From Leclercia sp. S52 (GTDB taxonomy: Bacteria; Pseudomonadota; Gammaproteobacteria; Enterobacterales; Enterobacteriaceae), in contig NZ_CP152474.1 in the NCBI RefSeq assembly GCF_039727615.1, forward strand, positions 248,001-312,000: a stretch of 64,000 nt of DNA, given 5' to 3'. The notes beneath the pieces were generated by a model. The model made no database searches. It saw only the letters and a program-made list of their open reading frames with translations, and was not told where the DNA came from. Positions within the stretch are counted from its first letter, which is position 1. The number at the start of each line of letters is the position of its first letter. Below are positions 46,122-56,288 of this stretch, one piece after another. Both the position numbers and the translations under genes were made by a program.

Positions 46122-46477
46122 TGATGACAATTTCGGAGATACTTCAGTACTGCATGAATAAGCCGGGTGCGGAGCAGAGCGTGCACAGTGACTGGAAGGC
46201 AACCCAGATTAAGGTCGCAGACGTGCTGTTTGCGATGGTGAAAGATGTGGAGGGGCGTCCGGCTGCCTCGCTAAAAACCAGCCCGGAACTGGCGGATCTG
46301 CTGCGCCAGCAGCACACCGACGTGCGTCCCAGCAAGCACCTGAATAAAGCGCACTGGAGCACGGTCTATCTCGATGGGTCGATACCGGATTCGCAGATTT
46401 ACTACCTGGTGGATGCCTCGTACAAGCAGGCGGTGGAACTGCTGCCGGAGATGACCCGGCAGCAGCTTTCGGTGTGA
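46121..46477 (+). CDS. yjbR: MmcQ/YjbR family protein
   Basis: Small cytosolic protein with a CyaY-like fold; a DNA-binding role has been suggested for the family but not established. 118 residues from 46121 (tandem ATG; E. coli start corresponds to 46124). Collinear with E. coli YjbR (HLNKAHWSTVYLDGSIPDSQ). The start overlaps the yjbQ stop (TAATG type), so the two are translationally coupled. Convergent with uvrA with no gap. Confidence 0.93.
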   Translation: MMTISEILQYCMNKPGAEQSVHSDWKATQIKVADVLFAMVKDVEGRPAASLKTSPELADLLRQQHTDVRPSKHLNKAHWSTVYLDGSIPDSQIYYLVDASYKQAVELLPEMTRQQLSV

Positions 46478-49303
46478 CTAGTTCAGAAGCGGTTTAAGGA
46501 AGCGGGCCGTGTGCGAGGCTTCGCACTCCGCGACGGTTTCCGGGGTGCCGGAAACCAGGATTTCGCCGCCGCCGCTGCCGCCTTCCGGACCGAGATCGAC
46601 AATCCAGTCCGCGGTTTTAATCACGTCCAGGTTGTGCTCAATCACCACGATGGTGTTGCCCTGATCGCGTAGCTGATGCAGCACGTCGAGTAACTGCTGG
46701 ATATCAGCAAAGTGCAGACCGGTGGTCGGCTCGTCCAGAATGTACAGCGTCTGCCCGGTACCGCGTTTGGAGAGCTCACGCGCCAGCTTCACGCGCTGCG
46801 CCTCCCCGCCCGACAGGGTGGTCGCTGACTGGCCCAGACGAATGTAGGTCAGACCGACATCCATCAGGGTCTGGAGCTTGCGCGCCAGCGCCGGAACGGC
46901 ATCAAAGAACTCACGCGCCTCTTCAATGGTCATATCCAGCACTTCGTGGATGGTCTTGCCTTTATATTTGATCTCCAGCGTTTCGCGGTTATAGCGCTTG
47001 CCTTTGCACTGGTCGCACGGCACGTAGATGTCCGGCAGGAAGTGCATCTCAACCTTGATGACGCCATCGCCCTGACAGGCTTCACAGCGACCGCCGCGAA
47101 CGTTAAAGCTGAAACGTCCTGGCGTATAGCCGCGTGAACGCGATTCCGGCACGCCGGCAAAGAGTTCACGTACCGGCGTAAACACGCCGGTATAGGTCGC
47201 CGGGTTGGAGCGCGGCGTACGACCGATCGGGCTCTGGTCGATATCGATCACCTTGTCGAAGTGCTCAAGGCCGTGGATCTCGCGATACGGCGCCGGTTCA
47301 GCCAGGGTTGCGCCGTTCAGCTGAGTCTGAGCAATCGGGAACAGGGTGTCGTTAATCAGCGTTGATTTACCGGAACCCGACACCCCGGTGATGCAGGTGA
47401 ACAGGCCAACCGGCAGGGTCAGGGTCACGTCTTTCAGGTTGTTACCGCGAGCCCCGGTGAGCTTCAGCACTTTTTCCGGGTCGGCGGGTACACGCTGTTT
47501 CGGCACTTCAATCTTGCGCTTGCCGCTCATGTACTGGCCGGTCAGGGATTCTGGTACCGCCATAATGGCGTCCAGTGGACCTTCCGCCACTACCTGGCCG
47601 CCGTGGACGCCGGCTCCCGGGCCGATGTCGATCACGTGATCGGCCGCGCGGATAGCATCCTCGTCGTGCTCAACCACAATCACCGTGTTGCCGAGGTTAC
47701 GCAGGTGGATCAGCGTTCCGAGCAGGCGTTCGTTGTCGCGCTGGTGCAGGCCGATGGACGGCTCATCCAGCACGTACATCACCCCCACCAGGCCCGCACC
47801 GATCTGGCTCGCCAGACGGATACGCTGCGCTTCACCGCCGGACAGGGTCTCTGCCGAGCGGGAAAGGGTCAGGTAGTTCAGGCCGACGTTGACCAGGAAC
47901 TTGAGGCGATCGCCGATCTCTTTCAGCACTTTCTCGGCGATTTGCGCGCGCTGGCCGGAGAGCTTCAGGTTGTTGAAGAAGTCCATCGCATGGCCGATGC
48001 TCATGTCAGAGATGGTCGGCAGCGGCGTGTTTTCAACATACACGTGGCGCGCTTCGCGGCGCAGACGGGTGCCGTCACAGGTGGCGCAGGAGCGGTTGCT
48101 GATGAACTTCGCCAGCTCTTCACGTACCGCGCTGGATTCCGTCTCTTTGTAACGGCGCTCCATGTTGTGCAGCACGCCTTCAAACGGATGACGGCGCACC
48201 GAGGTATCACCGCGATCGTTCATGTATTTGAACTCGATGTTCTCTTTCGCAGAACCGAACAGGATCACTTTGTGCACGGTTGGGCTGAGGCTGCCCCACG
48301 GCGCTTCGACGTCGAATTTATAGTGTTCAGCCAGCGATTTCAGCATCTGGAAGTAATAGAAGTTACGCTTATCCCAGCCGCGGATCGCGCCGCCAGCCAG
48401 CGACAGCTCCGGATTCTGGATCACCCGGTCAGGATCGAAATACTGCTGCACGCCCAGGCCATCACAGGTCGGACAGGCGCCGGCCGGGTTGTTGAACGAG
48501 AACAGGCGCGGTTCGAGTTCGCGCATGCTGTAGCCACACACCGGACAGGCGAAGTTGGCGGAGAAGAGCAGCTCTTCCGCCTGCGGGTCGTCCATATCGG
48601 CTACCACGGCCGTACCGCCGGAGAGATCCAGCGCGGTTTCGAACGACTCTGCCAGACGCTGGGTCAGGTCATCACGCACCTTGAAGCGATCGATCACCAC
48701 CTCGATGGTGTGTTTCTTTTGCAGCTCCAGCTTCGGCGGATCGGAGAGATCGCACACTTCCCCGTCGATACGGGCGCGGATATAGCCCTGGCTGGCCAGG
48801 TTCTCCAGCGTTTTGGTGTGCTCGCCTTTACGCTCTTTAATGATCGGTGCCAGCAGCATCAGGCGTTTGCCTTCCGGCTGCGCCAGCACGTTATCCACCA
48901 TCTGGCTGACGGTCTGGGCCGCCAGCGGGACATCGTGGTCCGGGCAGCGTGGCTCGCCCACGCGGGCATACAGCAGACGCAGGTAGTCATGGATTTCGGT
49001 GATGGTCCCGACGGTGGAGCGCGGGTTATGGGAGGTCGACTTCTGCTCAATGGAGATGGCCGGCGACAACCCTTCGATATGGTCGACGTCCGGTTTTTCC
49101 ATCAGCGACAGAAACTGACGCGCATACGCAGAGAGCGATTCAACGTAACGACGCTGCCCTTCGGCATACAGGGTGTCGAAAGCCAGTGAAGATTTGCCTG
49201 AGCCTGAAAGCCCGGTCACGACGATCAGTTTGTCGCGAGGGATGACGAGGTTGATATTCTTGAGATTGTGGGTGCGGGCGCCCCGAACTTCTATCTTATC
49301 CAT
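46478..49303 (-). CDS. uvrA: Excinuclease ABC subunit A
   Basis: DNA damage-recognition ATPase of nucleotide excision repair. The product is 941 residues (E. coli 940). Two ABC modules: Walker [13 protein letters not shown] (about 31) and [12 protein letters not shown] (about 640), with signature LSGGEAQRI and [12 protein letters not shown]. Zinc modules [10 protein letters not shown]...CPTC (about 253-280) and CEACQGDG...CDQCKGKRY. Start ATG at 49303. A LexA box 88 bp upstream is shared with the divergent ssb gene. Confidence 0.98.
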   Translation of the reverse strand: MDKIEVRGARTHNLKNINLVIPRDKLIVVTGLSGSGKSSLAFDTLYAEGQRRYVESLSAYARQFLSLMEKPDVDHIEGLSPAISIEQKSTSHNPRSTVGTITEIHDYLRLLYARVGEPRCPDHDVPLAAQTVSQMVDNVLAQPEGKRLMLLAPIIKERKGEHTKTLENLASQGYIRARIDGEVCDLSDPPKLELQKKHTIEVVIDRFKVRDDLTQRLAESFETALDLSGGTAVVADMDDPQAEELLFSANFACPVCGYSMRELEPRLFSFNNPAGACPTCDGLGVQQYFDPDRVIQNPELSLAGGAIRGWDKRNFYYFQMLKSLAEHYKFDVEAPWGSLSPTVHKVILFGSAKENIEFKYMNDRGDTSVRRHPFEGVLHNMERRYKETESSAVREELAKFISNRSCATCDGTRLRREARHVYVENTPLPTISDMSIGHAMDFFNNLKLSGQRAQIAEKVLKEIGDRLKFLVNVGLNYLTLSRSAETLSGGEAQRIRLASQIGAGLVGVMYVLDEPSIGLHQRDNERLLGTLIHLRNLGNTVIVVEHDEDAIRAADHVIDIGPGAGVHGGQVVAEGPLDAIMAVPESLTGQYMSGKRKIEVPKQRVPADPEKVLKLTGARGNNLKDVTLTLPVGLFTCITGVSGSGKSTLINDTLFPIAQTQLNGATLAEPAPYREIHGLEHFDKVIDIDQSPIGRTPRSNPATYTGVFTPVRELFAGVPESRSRGYTPGRFSFNVRGGRCEACQGDGVIKVEMHFLPDIYVPCDQCKGKRYNRETLEIKYKGKTIHEVLDMTIEEAREFFDAVPALARKLQTLMDVGLTYIRLGQSATTLSGGEAQRVKLARELSKRGTGQTLYILDEPTTGLHFADIQQLLDVLHQLRDQGNTIVVIEHNLDVIKTADWIVDLGPEGGSGGGEILVSGTPETVAECEASHTARFLKPLLN

Positions 49304-49390
49304 TCACCTTTCCCGGTAGGTAGATACACGGAATGCCTGGTTTGTTTGAAGGACAACCGGCAGAAACGATTAATTATGACACAAACTGAC

Positions 49391-49406
49391 CTGGCTGGAT
49401 ATACAG
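49391..49406. promoter_or_regulatory. LexA (SOS) box between uvrA and ssb
   Basis: CTGGCTGGATATACAG (minus strand CTGTATATCCAGCCAG) fits CTG-N10-CAG. It is at the same place as the E. coli uvrA/ssb SOS operator. Confidence 0.88.
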
Positions 49407-49554
49407 TATTGGAATGCATCTTCTGATTACTTGTGCAACAATGTAACCTTCGTGAGAACTCTGGAAGATGCTTCGAAACTATCGGAAGACCACGTGGAAA
49501 TGGTACACTCGCGCGCTTACACTATTTTCAGACACGTTTTCAGGAGACACGATC

Positions 49555-50082
49555 ATGGCCAGCAGAGGCGTAAACAAGGTGATTCTCGTCGGTAATCTGG
49601 GCCAGGACCCGGAAGTACGCTATATGCCGAGTGGTGGTGCAGTGGCCAACATTACGCTGGCGACGTCCGAATCCTGGCGCGATAAAGCGACCGGTGAGAT
49701 GAAAGAGCAGACCGAATGGCACCGCGTTGTGCTGTTTGGCAAACTGGCCGAAGTGGCCGGTGAATATCTGCGTAAAGGCTCCCAGGTCTATATCGAAGGC
49801 CAGCTGCGTACCCGCAAATGGACCGATCAGTCCGGCGCAGAAAAATACACTACCGAAGTAGTGGTTAACGTCGGCGGCACCATGCAGATGCTGGGTGGCC
49901 GTCAGGGCGGTGGCGCACCAGCAGGTGGCGGCCAGCAGCAGCAGGGCGGTTGGGGTCAACCTCAGCAGCCGCAGGGCGGCAACCAGTTCAGCGGCGGCGC
50001 ACAGTCCCGTCCGCAGCAGCCGTCTGCACCGGCGCAGTCCAACGAACCGCCAATGGATTTCGACGACGATATCCCGTTCTGA
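49555..50082 (+). CDS. ssb: Single-stranded DNA-binding protein
   Basis: Essential tetrameric ssDNA-binding protein. 175 residues (E. coli 178). OB fold at 1-112 ([20 protein letters not shown]), flexible Gly/Gln/Pro-rich linker (about 113-165), and the conserved acidic tip DFDDDIPF that recruits partner proteins. I chose 49555 over the open frame from 49468 because it matches the known start and has CAGGAGAC upstream. Followed by a strong terminator. Confidence 0.98.
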   Translation: MASRGVNKVILVGNLGQDPEVRYMPSGGAVANITLATSESWRDKATGEMKEQTEWHRVVLFGKLAEVAGEYLRKGSQVYIEGQLRTRKWTDQSGAEKYTTEVVVNVGGTMQMLGGRQGGGAPAGGGQQQQGGWGQPQQPQGGNQFSGGAQSRPQQPSAPAQSNEPPMDFDDDIPF

Positions 50083-50112
50083 TAAGCAGAACCTGCGTTT
50101 CGCAACCACAAA

Positions 50113-50139
50113 AAACCCAGACGATGTCTGGGTTTTTTT
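50113..50139. terminator. ssb terminator
   Basis: AACCCAGAC-GAT-GTCTGGGTT followed by T6 and preceded by A-rich sequence, so it can also serve the convergent yjcB. Confidence 0.93.
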
Positions 50140-50146
50140 ATATTCA

Positions 50147-50428
50147 CTAGGTGTACATCATTGGCCAGTCTGGTGGCGTATGGCTCATCGCCTCGACCAT
50201 TACTTCTTTAACGTTGTTCCAGATAACGGCCACATCCAGCAGGGTGATGCCCAGCAGGCCGGTAGCGAACCAGCATGCTGCCGCCAGACCCAGACAGGTG
50301 CTGACCACCGCCAGCGCGGTGTAATCTGATTTACGAAACTGAATGTTCAGCGTGCTGGCCAGAAACATCAGCACTGCGCTCAACAACTCCCAGCGTGCAA
50401 ACACAACACCGGTGGTAATAGCTGCCAT
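50147..50428 (-). CDS. yjcB: Inner membrane protein YjcB
   Basis: 93-residue membrane protein of unknown function, the same length as E. coli YjcB and recognisable throughout (ITTGVVFARWELLSAVLMFL...LNIQFRKSDYTALAV). Two to three hydrophobic segments (about 5-25, 36-52, 57-72). The ATG at 50428 was chosen over 50443 by alignment. Convergent with ssb. A CRP-like site lies 126 bp upstream. Confidence 0.88.
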   Translation of the reverse strand: MAAITTGVVFARWELLSAVLMFLASTLNIQFRKSDYTALAVVSTCLGLAAACWFATGLLGITLLDVAVIWNNVKEVMVEAMSHTPPDWPMMYT

Positions 50429-50974
50429 AAAAACGATCCTCAAAGATAACCGCCGCCGGGTAAAGCGCGACGTTGCCCAGACACTGTGGCAAACTGGCTA
50501 TCGGCAGGCTCAGACTCACAACAATGAAACAATGTTTCTTGTTACATAAGATATGTGAACTATATCACGTTTGTTCTTTTATTCACCACTGGGCAAATGC
50601 ATAAAAATGGTCTTTTTTAACCCTGTTATTATCATGGTTATTGCGATCTGAAATATATATTTAGCCTGCTAATCGGTGTAATTATGATAACTTTACTGAT
50701 AATTCATCGGGATAAGAAAACGTGTACAGAGCGGGCGTCGATGTACAATATTTACAGCCTCAGGGCTATGGATTATGCTTCTTGCGGTTGCTTACTCAGT
50801 TCGTAATAAATAAATCAGGCTAGCGCTTTTTGTTTTTTATTATTCTTTGTCATTTAATTTTTACACACGCATCCCTGTAAGAGAGTCGCATTAATTTATG
50901 TCGACTGAATATCACTTTATTCCTGATTAATTCGTTGCGGTATTTCTGTCTCGTTAATGAGCTGCGAATAAACA
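50429..50974. other. 546-bp AT-rich gap between yjcB and the diguanylate cyclase gene
   Basis: No open frame with coding character. It holds a CRP-type site at 50554-50569, a perfect 6+1+6 palindrome GAAACA-A-TGTTTC at 50526-50538, and long AT-rich tracts typical of H-NS-bound promoter DNA up to the cyclase start. I see no sRNA-like terminator. Confidence 0.6.
50554..50569. promoter_or_regulatory. Putative CRP site upstream of yjcB
   Basis: TGTGA-ACTATA-TCACG matches TGTGA-N6-TCACA in nine of ten conserved positions. Confidence 0.65.
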
Positions 50975-52369
50975 ATGAAGCAAGTAAATCGAGAGAATAT
51001 TAAAGACAGTACCCGAGCCCTGCACGCATTAGCTAAATTAATGCCAAAGTTATCATCCCACGTCACCTTAACGGATCTGCTGGGGACGATTAATCATACC
51101 TTTGGCGCCCAGCTCAGCTGGGTGATGATGCAGGATGATACGGGCCAGCCGCAGTTTGTCAGTGCCGGTGAATTAACCTGCCATCCGCTGGAAATTAATG
51201 CGTTTCTTGCCAGCCTGTTATTGCAGCGCCAACGCCGTTCATGGCAGGTCATCGGCTGGAAAGAGAATATGGGCGCGCTGATATTTCCTTCCGGCCATCC
51301 AGGACATCAACAATTACAGTGCGGGGTGCTGTGTAAAATGGCGCCGCATCAGCACGGCTACTTTTTCCTGGGCTTTGCGCAACCGCAAAGCAGCATTACC
51401 GTGCTGAAAGAGGTGGTGATTATCCTGGTGGAAAAGCTGAAGGATTTTGTCACCGGGCTCGTCGCCCGTGAACGCACGGCAAAAGAGATGCAGCGGATGC
51501 TCGCCCAGTATAAAACGCTGTTTGAACGGGCGCCGGTGCTGATGAACTCTTTCGACAGGAATAGCCGCTGCGTGTTGTGGAATGCCGAATGTGAAAAGGT
51601 GTTTGGCTGGACGATGGCGGAGATCAACGCCCATGCCGATCCGCTGGCGCTGTTTTATCCTGACCCGGAGGTGCGCCGCCGGGTGCACGATTCGGTTAAC
51701 ATCACCCCGCTGAACGATATGTATGAATGGCACCCGGTGCGCCGGGACGGTATGCAGCTGACCATCCTGTGGTCGAACATCTCCCTGCCGGACGGCTCGA
51801 TCCTCAATATCGGGCTCGATATCACTGCCCGTAAAAAAGCGGAGCGGCAGCTGGAGATGAAGGCCATGACCGACGATCTGACGCGCTGCCTGAATCGCTT
51901 TGCCATCCTGCAGCAGATTGCCGCCGCCCTGGAGGCCAGCCAGCGGCAGGAGGCCGACAGCTACTTCTCGGTGCTGATGTTCGACCTGGATTTCTTTAAG
52001 CAGATCAATGATCAGTGGGGCCACCTGGTGGGGGATGCGGCGCTGGTGCACTTCTGCGACTGCCTGCGGGCGCTGCTTCCGCCCGGTTCGGCGCTGGGTC
52101 GGGTCGGCGGAGAAGAGTTTTTACTGCTGCTGCCGAAAACCTGCAGCGATGCGGCGGTGCATCTCTCCAACCGGCTCCGCCAGGCGCTGTCGGTGACGCC
52201 GCTTAACGTTGGCAGCCGGACGCTGATCCTCTCTTTTAGCGCGGGAGTGGTAGAGGTAAGCGGCGAACAGCACGATACCTCCTCGTTACTCATTAGCGCA
52301 GATAAGGCACTTTATGATGCCAAACGCGCGGGAAGAGGAAAAACAATCGTTGCGGTTGATTATTTATAA
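50975..52369 (+). CDS. PAS-domain diguanylate cyclase
   Basis: 464-residue predicted cytosolic c-di-GMP synthase. An N-terminal GAF-like sensor region (about 20-165) without membrane helices, a PAS domain (about 175-290, FERAPVLMNSFDRNSRCVLW), and a C-terminal GGDEF domain (about 295-464). The active-site loop is GGEEF at 378-382, an active variant. No RxxD inhibitory I-site precedes it (the residues there are LPPGSALGRV), so product feedback may be absent. Not present at this site in E. coli. It is followed by the phosphodiesterase pdeC in the same orientation, pairing synthesis and degradation. The sensed signal is unknown. Confidence 0.88.
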   Translation: MKQVNRENIKDSTRALHALAKLMPKLSSHVTLTDLLGTINHTFGAQLSWVMMQDDTGQPQFVSAGELTCHPLEINAFLASLLLQRQRRSWQVIGWKENMGALIFPSGHPGHQQLQCGVLCKMAPHQHGYFFLGFAQPQSSITVLKEVVIILVEKLKDFVTGLVARERTAKEMQRMLAQYKTLFERAPVLMNSFDRNSRCVLWNAECEKVFGWTMAEINAHADPLALFYPDPEVRRRVHDSVNITPLNDMYEWHPVRRDGMQLTILWSNISLPDGSILNIGLDITARKKAERQLEMKAMTDDLTRCLNRFAILQQIAAALEASQRQEADSYFSVLMFDLDFFKQINDQWGHLVGDAALVHFCDCLRALLPPGSALGRVGGEEFLLLLPKTCSDAAVHLSNRLRQALSVTPLNVGSRTLILSFSAGVVEVSGEQHDTSSLLISADKALYDAKRAGRGKTIVAVDYL

Positions 52370-52707
52370 ATCACTTTAATCATTATCGTGGGATAAATAG
52401 CACAAAATTTCATGAGGAAGTTGCGCTTTTTTCACGCTGTCGGTAGTTTGACTTAATCGACGACATTCTGTTGAGTTATCCGGGAGCCTGGCTTTCGAAA
52501 TGGGTAATTATTTTACTTAATAAACAGGAAACGAATACTTTCAGTTTGGCTTACGGACAAATATTATCGGCATAACCAAATATTAGGTTATTGGTGTTAA
52601 AAGTCAGTTGCTAACTTCGCATGATTCATGCAACGTAATCACCTGTTTAGCAAAGCATCCGGCCTTCATGATTACAGGCACATAAAAAGCAGGGAAAAAG
52701 GGCGGAA
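52370..52707. other. 338-bp AT-rich gap upstream of pdeC
   Basis: No gene seen. It contains a 6+1+6 palindrome GCATGA-T-TCATGC at 52619-52631 and AT-rich promoter-like DNA. No clear terminator for the preceding cyclase gene. Confidence 0.55.
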
Positions 52708-54294
52708 ATGAATCGTAGCGCACGGGACAAGGTGCTGAGGATAGTCGGGGTTATCATGGTAGTTTCGCTACCTGTGATGCTTGCGCTATGGTTTGCCCAG
52801 CAACGCGCGGTCAACGAAACACGCAGCCAACTCAGCTCCTTTGCTCAACTCGCTTTAGACAAAACTGAACTGGTGATTCAGCAGGTGGAGCTGGCGCGTC
52901 AGGCGGCTGAACAGTATTCGGGTGATATTTGCACGCCGGCACACCGACAGAATATGTTAAATATCGTCCGGGGCCGACTTTACATTGCCGACCTGCTCTA
53001 TGCTGATGGCCGTGAATTCCTCTGCTCCACGACGAGCACCCCCGATAACCCCTATACAATTTCCGACGCCAATTACCAACGCCAGCCTGACGTCTCTATC
53101 TATTATTACCGCGATACGCCGTTTTACGCGGGATATAAGATGACTTATATGCAAATAGGGCATTATGTGGTGGTGGTTAACCCCCTGACCTATAGCGAAG
53201 TCATGTCTTCGGATCGCTCTCTGGCGTGGGGTGTATTTGATACAGTGACCAATGCTTTTTTCTCGGTCAGCGAACAGGCTAATCAAAATGAATTAAAAAC
53301 GCTGATTGGCGATAACGATCTTTCGTTCCAGAAACAAGGCCGCTTTTATACTATTGTGCGCTCGGACAAACGCCCGATTGCCGCCATTGTTTCAACGACA
53401 AACCAGCGATTTTACGAAGTGCTCTATCATCAGGCGACATTAACCCTGCCGCTGGGGATGATCAGCAGCATTATTATTTTACTGATGTGGTCGCGGACGC
53501 GACGGGAATTTAATTCCCCGGGTCGCTTATTGCATCGGGCATTAAATAAAAGACAGCTTTGCCTGCACTACCAGCCGATTATTGATATTAAAACCAACGT
53601 CTGTGTCGGGGCAGAGGCGCTGTTGCGATGGCCTGGTTTTAACGGCCCGGTGATGAGCCCGGTAGAATTTATCCCGCTGGCAGAAGAAGAAGGCATGAGC
53701 GAGCGCATTACCGACTACGTGGTGGAAGAAGTCTTCAGCGATCTGGGCCCTTTCCTGGCCTGCAACCCGCATATCTATATCTCCATTAACCTGTCAGCCA
53801 CGGACTTCCACTCTTCACGCCTGATTGCGATGATCACCGATAAGGCCCGTCACTACAACGTTCGGGCCCAGCAGATTAAAATCGAAGTGACCGAACGCGG
53901 GTTCATCGACGTACCGAGAACCACACCGGTGATCCAGGCGTTTCGTCAGGCGGGATATGAAGTGGCGATCGATGATTTTGGTACCGGCTATTCCAACCTG
54001 CACAACCTCTACTCCCTGAACGTCGATATCCTGAAAATCGATAAATCCTTTATCGATACGCTGACCACCAACAGCACCAGCCACCTGATCGTCGAGCACA
54101 TTATCGAAATGGCCCAGAGCCTGCGCTTAAAAACCATCGCGGAAGGGGTGGAAACGGCGGAACAGGTCACGTGGTTAAACAAGCGCGGCGTGCAGTATTG
54201 TCAGGGCTGGCACTTTGCGAAGGCGATGTCGCCGCAGGATTTCATGACCTGGCAGCAACAGCCTGTCGCGGCATCACTCGCCCACAGCCACTAA
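52708..54294 (+). CDS. pdeC: c-di-GMP phosphodiesterase PdeC (CSS-EAL)
   Basis: Membrane-anchored phosphodiesterase, 528 residues. TM1 (about 10-30), periplasmic CSS domain with the redox cysteines Cys75 and Cys106 (CSTTS), TM2 (about 245-262), and a cytoplasmic EAL domain. The catalytic EAL is at 303-305 in GAEALLRW, with DDFGTGYSNL and the later IAEGVE motif. In E. coli PdeC (YjcC) a DsbA/DsbB-formed disulfide controls activity and proteolysis. Start ATG at 52708. The stop overlaps the soxS stop by three bases, as the genes are tail-to-tail. Confidence 0.93.
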   Translation: MNRSARDKVLRIVGVIMVVSLPVMLALWFAQQRAVNETRSQLSSFAQLALDKTELVIQQVELARQAAEQYSGDICTPAHRQNMLNIVRGRLYIADLLYADGREFLCSTTSTPDNPYTISDANYQRQPDVSIYYYRDTPFYAGYKMTYMQIGHYVVVVNPLTYSEVMSSDRSLAWGVFDTVTNAFFSVSEQANQNELKTLIGDNDLSFQKQGRFYTIVRSDKRPIAAIVSTTNQRFYEVLYHQATLTLPLGMISSIIILLMWSRTRREFNSPGRLLHRALNKRQLCLHYQPIIDIKTNVCVGAEALLRWPGFNGPVMSPVEFIPLAEEEGMSERITDYVVEEVFSDLGPFLACNPHIYISINLSATDFHSSRLIAMITDKARHYNVRAQQIKIEVTERGFIDVPRTTPVIQAFRQAGYEVAIDDFGTGYSNLHNLYSLNVDILKIDKSFIDTLTTNSTSHLIVEHIIEMAQSLRLKTIAEGVETAEQVTWLNKRGVQYCQGWHFAKAMSPQDFMTWQQQPVAASLAHSH

Positions 54295-54617
54295 TTCAGC
54301 TGATGACGGTAGTCGCTGGGGGTGCGATCAAACTCGCGGCGGAATACGCGGGAAAAGGTCTGCTGCGAGACATAGCCCAGATCCATGGCGATATCAAAAA
54401 TAGGTCGCTGGGTCGTGCGCAGCGCCTGAGCGGCCAATAATAACCGGCGTTGGCGAATGTACTCGCCCAGCGTCTGGTGCATCACGGCGCGGAACATCCT
54501 CTGTAAGTACCACTTCGAATAACCTGACTTTTTCGCCACCACATCAATACTCAAGGGTTGATCGATATGGTCATCCATCCATTCAATAAGTGTCTGAATA
54601 ATTTGTTGATGCGACAT
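54291..54617 (-). CDS. soxS: Superoxide response regulator SoxS
   Basis: AraC/XylS-family activator of the oxidative-stress and antibiotic-resistance regulon; its amount is set by SoxR-dependent transcription. 108 residues (E. coli 107, one extra C-terminal Asn). Two HTH motifs: IDVVAKKSGYSKWYLQRMFR and the second in IFDIAMDLGYVSQQTFSRVF. The ATG at 54617 was chosen over 54641 by alignment. Divergent from soxR with the SoxR operator between. Confidence 0.96.
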   Translation of the reverse strand: MSHQQIIQTLIEWMDDHIDQPLSIDVVAKKSGYSKWYLQRMFRAVMHQTLGEYIRQRRLLLAAQALRTTQRPIFDIAMDLGYVSQQTFSRVFRREFDRTPSDYRHQLN

Positions 54618-54685
54618 AAAGCAGCCTCCCTCTGGGTACACCTGTGTCTATAGATTCGTCGTTTTGTCTGCGGGCGAGTATAATT

Positions 54686-54703
54686 CCTCAAGTTAACTTG
54701 AGG
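54686..54703. promoter_or_regulatory. SoxR operator in the soxS promoter
   Basis: Perfect 18-bp palindrome CCTCAAGTTAACTTGAGG, the SoxR binding site between the -35 and -10 of the soxS promoter, 13 bp before soxR. Confidence 0.93.
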
Positions 54704-54715
54704 TAAAGAGATTTT

Positions 54716-55174
54716 ATGGAAAAGAAATTACCGCGGATAAAACCGCTGCTGACGCCGGGCGAGGTGGCCAGGCGTAGCGGCGTGGCGGTGTCAGCACTGC
54801 ATTTCTATGAAAGCAAAGGGTTAATTAAAAGCATTCGCAACACCGGTAACCAGCGGCGTTATACCCGCGACGTGCTGCGCTACGTGGCGATCATTAAGAT
54901 TGCCCAACGCATTGGCATCCCGCTCGCCACCATTGGCGAGGCGTTTGGCATCCTGCCGGAGGGGCATACCCTGAGTGCGAAGGAGTGGAAAGCATTGTCC
55001 TCCCAGTGGCGCGACGAACTGGATCGGCGCATTCATACCCTGGAGGCGCTGCGCGATGAGCTTGACGGCTGCATTGGCTGCGGATGCCTGTCGCGCAGTG
55101 ACTGCCCTCTGCGTAACCCTGGCGACAGACTGGGCGAACAGGGCACCGGCGCGCGGCTGCTGGAAGAAGATTAG
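54716..55174 (+). CDS. soxR: Redox-sensing activator SoxR
   Basis: MerR-family dimer that activates soxS when its [2Fe-2S] clusters are oxidised. 152 residues. HTH at 11-30 ([20 protein letters not shown]), dimerisation helix (about 83-118), cluster cysteines Cys119, Cys122, Cys124 and Cys130 in [12 protein letters not shown]. Start ATG at 54716. The 3' end is followed by a terminator shared with the opposite-strand SraL RNA. Confidence 0.97.
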   Translation: MEKKLPRIKPLLTPGEVARRSGVAVSALHFYESKGLIKSIRNTGNQRRYTRDVLRYVAIIKIAQRIGIPLATIGEAFGILPEGHTLSAKEWKALSSQWRDELDRRIHTLEALRDELDGCIGCGCLSRSDCPLRNPGDRLGEQGTGARLLEED

Positions 55175-55185
55175 CCCGACGCAGT

Positions 55186-55327
55186 AAAAACTAAAGCGCC
55201 ACAGAGGCGCTTTAGTTTATTCCCGGTCTTTGTCTTTCTCTCTATCCCGCTGGTTCACAGGAGGGTTTCCCCCGACATCAACACCCCTCAGTCGAGCATG
55301 CTTTGGAGGTTCCGGTTTGTGCTGACA
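55186..55327 (-). ncRNA. sraL: Small RNA SraL (RyjA)
   Basis: The minus strand contains conserved SraL blocks: AACCGGAACCTCC near the 5' end, TGTCGGGGGAAACCCTCCTG, CCAGCGGGATAGAGAGAAAG, ACAAAGACCGG, and the terminator stem ACTAAAGCGCC / GGCGCTTTAGT ending in a T-run. The 5' end is inferred from a -10-like CTAGACTT at 55332-55339, as expected for the sigma-S promoter of SraL. In Salmonella SraL represses the chaperone gene tig. Location between soxR and the ghxP region is conserved. Exact ends are estimates. Confidence 0.85.
55190..55216. terminator. Shared soxR / SraL terminator
   Basis: ACTAAAGCGCC-ACAGA-GGCGCTTTAGT with A5 on the left and TTTATT on the right; it acts in both directions. 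Confidence 0.9.
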
Positions 55328-55447
55328 ATTTAAGTCTAGGCCGGGAGCCCGGGTTTGCCAGCGGCACAGTACAAAAACTCGGCGAAATTTTTTCGCCAGG
55401 TTGTGCAATTTTCTATAGTTAGTGGATAAGCCCAACTGGAGATGACC

Positions 55448-56120
55448 ATGATTAAGGTCCACCACCTCAACCAGTCCCGATCCCAGCGTGTGCTCTGGGC
55501 GCTGGAAGAGCTCTCACTGCCCTATCAGATTGAACGTTATCAGCGGGATAAGACAATGATGGCGCCCGCCGCGTTGCGCAAAGTCCATCCGCTGGGCAAA
55601 TCTCCGGTGCTGGAGGATAACGGCCTGATCCTGGCGGAGTCGGGCGCGATCCTCGAATACCTGCAGGAGACCTACGATCCCGGCTCGCAGCTTAAGCCGC
55701 AGGATCGCGAGCTGAAACTGCACTACCGTTTCTGGCTCCACTACGCGGAAGGCTCCCTGATGCCGTTGCTGCTGATGAAGCTGGTCTTCTCCAGCCTCGG
55801 TAAACCGCCGATCCCGTTTGGCCTGCGCTCGCTGGGCAAAGTGCTGGGGCAGGGGGGTGCAGAAAGCGTATCTCAACAAACAGCTGGAAACCCACGCCCG
55901 TTTTCTGGAGTCCTGGCTTAAGGATCACCGCTGGTTTGCCGGGGATCGTCTCAGCATGGCGGATGTGCAGATGAGCTTTCCGGTGTTTGCCCTGCTGGAG
56001 CGTGGCGGCATAGAGGATCTTCCTCACCTGCAGACGTGGAAGAAAAACGTCGAAATGCGGCCAGCCTGGCAGCGGGCGATCCAGCAGGGCGGTCCGTTCG
56101 AAATCCCCGGCGAGCCCTGA
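55448..56120 (+). pseudogene. Glutathione S-transferase, frameshifted in a G6 run
   Basis: Thioredoxin-fold N-domain (MIKVHHLNQSRSQRVLWALE; glutathione-site residues SPVLEDNGLILAESGAI at about 56-72), then a helical C-domain. The frame breaks at six G (55852-55857) after GLRSLGKVLGQG. With five G it continues VQKAYLNKQLETHARFLESW to the stop at 56118-56120. The restored protein is 223 residues. A GST gene is known at this place, between soxR and ghxP, in Salmonella. An alternative start is 55442. Its position next to soxRS suggests an oxidative or electrophile defence role, which is inference. Confidence 0.87.
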
Positions 56121-56288
56121 AAATGTTATCAAATTGCGCATTCACGATAACGTTTGCGCATACTCTGTCTACTTCTTCACCACCCCGTACGGAAATTAGC
56201 GAAAAACGGCAAAGTTAAGTTGAAAATGCCCATGTTTAAGCCGGATAATCGTTTGCCTTTAATTCAACACCCGTTTTGTCAGCGCGAA

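Noticed and set aside
47603..49189. 528-codon open frame opposite uvrA
   Set aside because: Antisense shadow of uvrA in GC-rich sequence; composition rich in His/Arg/Gln as expected of such shadows.
55461..55480. A second small RNA at the soxR-GST junction
   Set aside because: No promoter-terminator pair beyond SraL is visible; the bases belong to the start of the GST gene.
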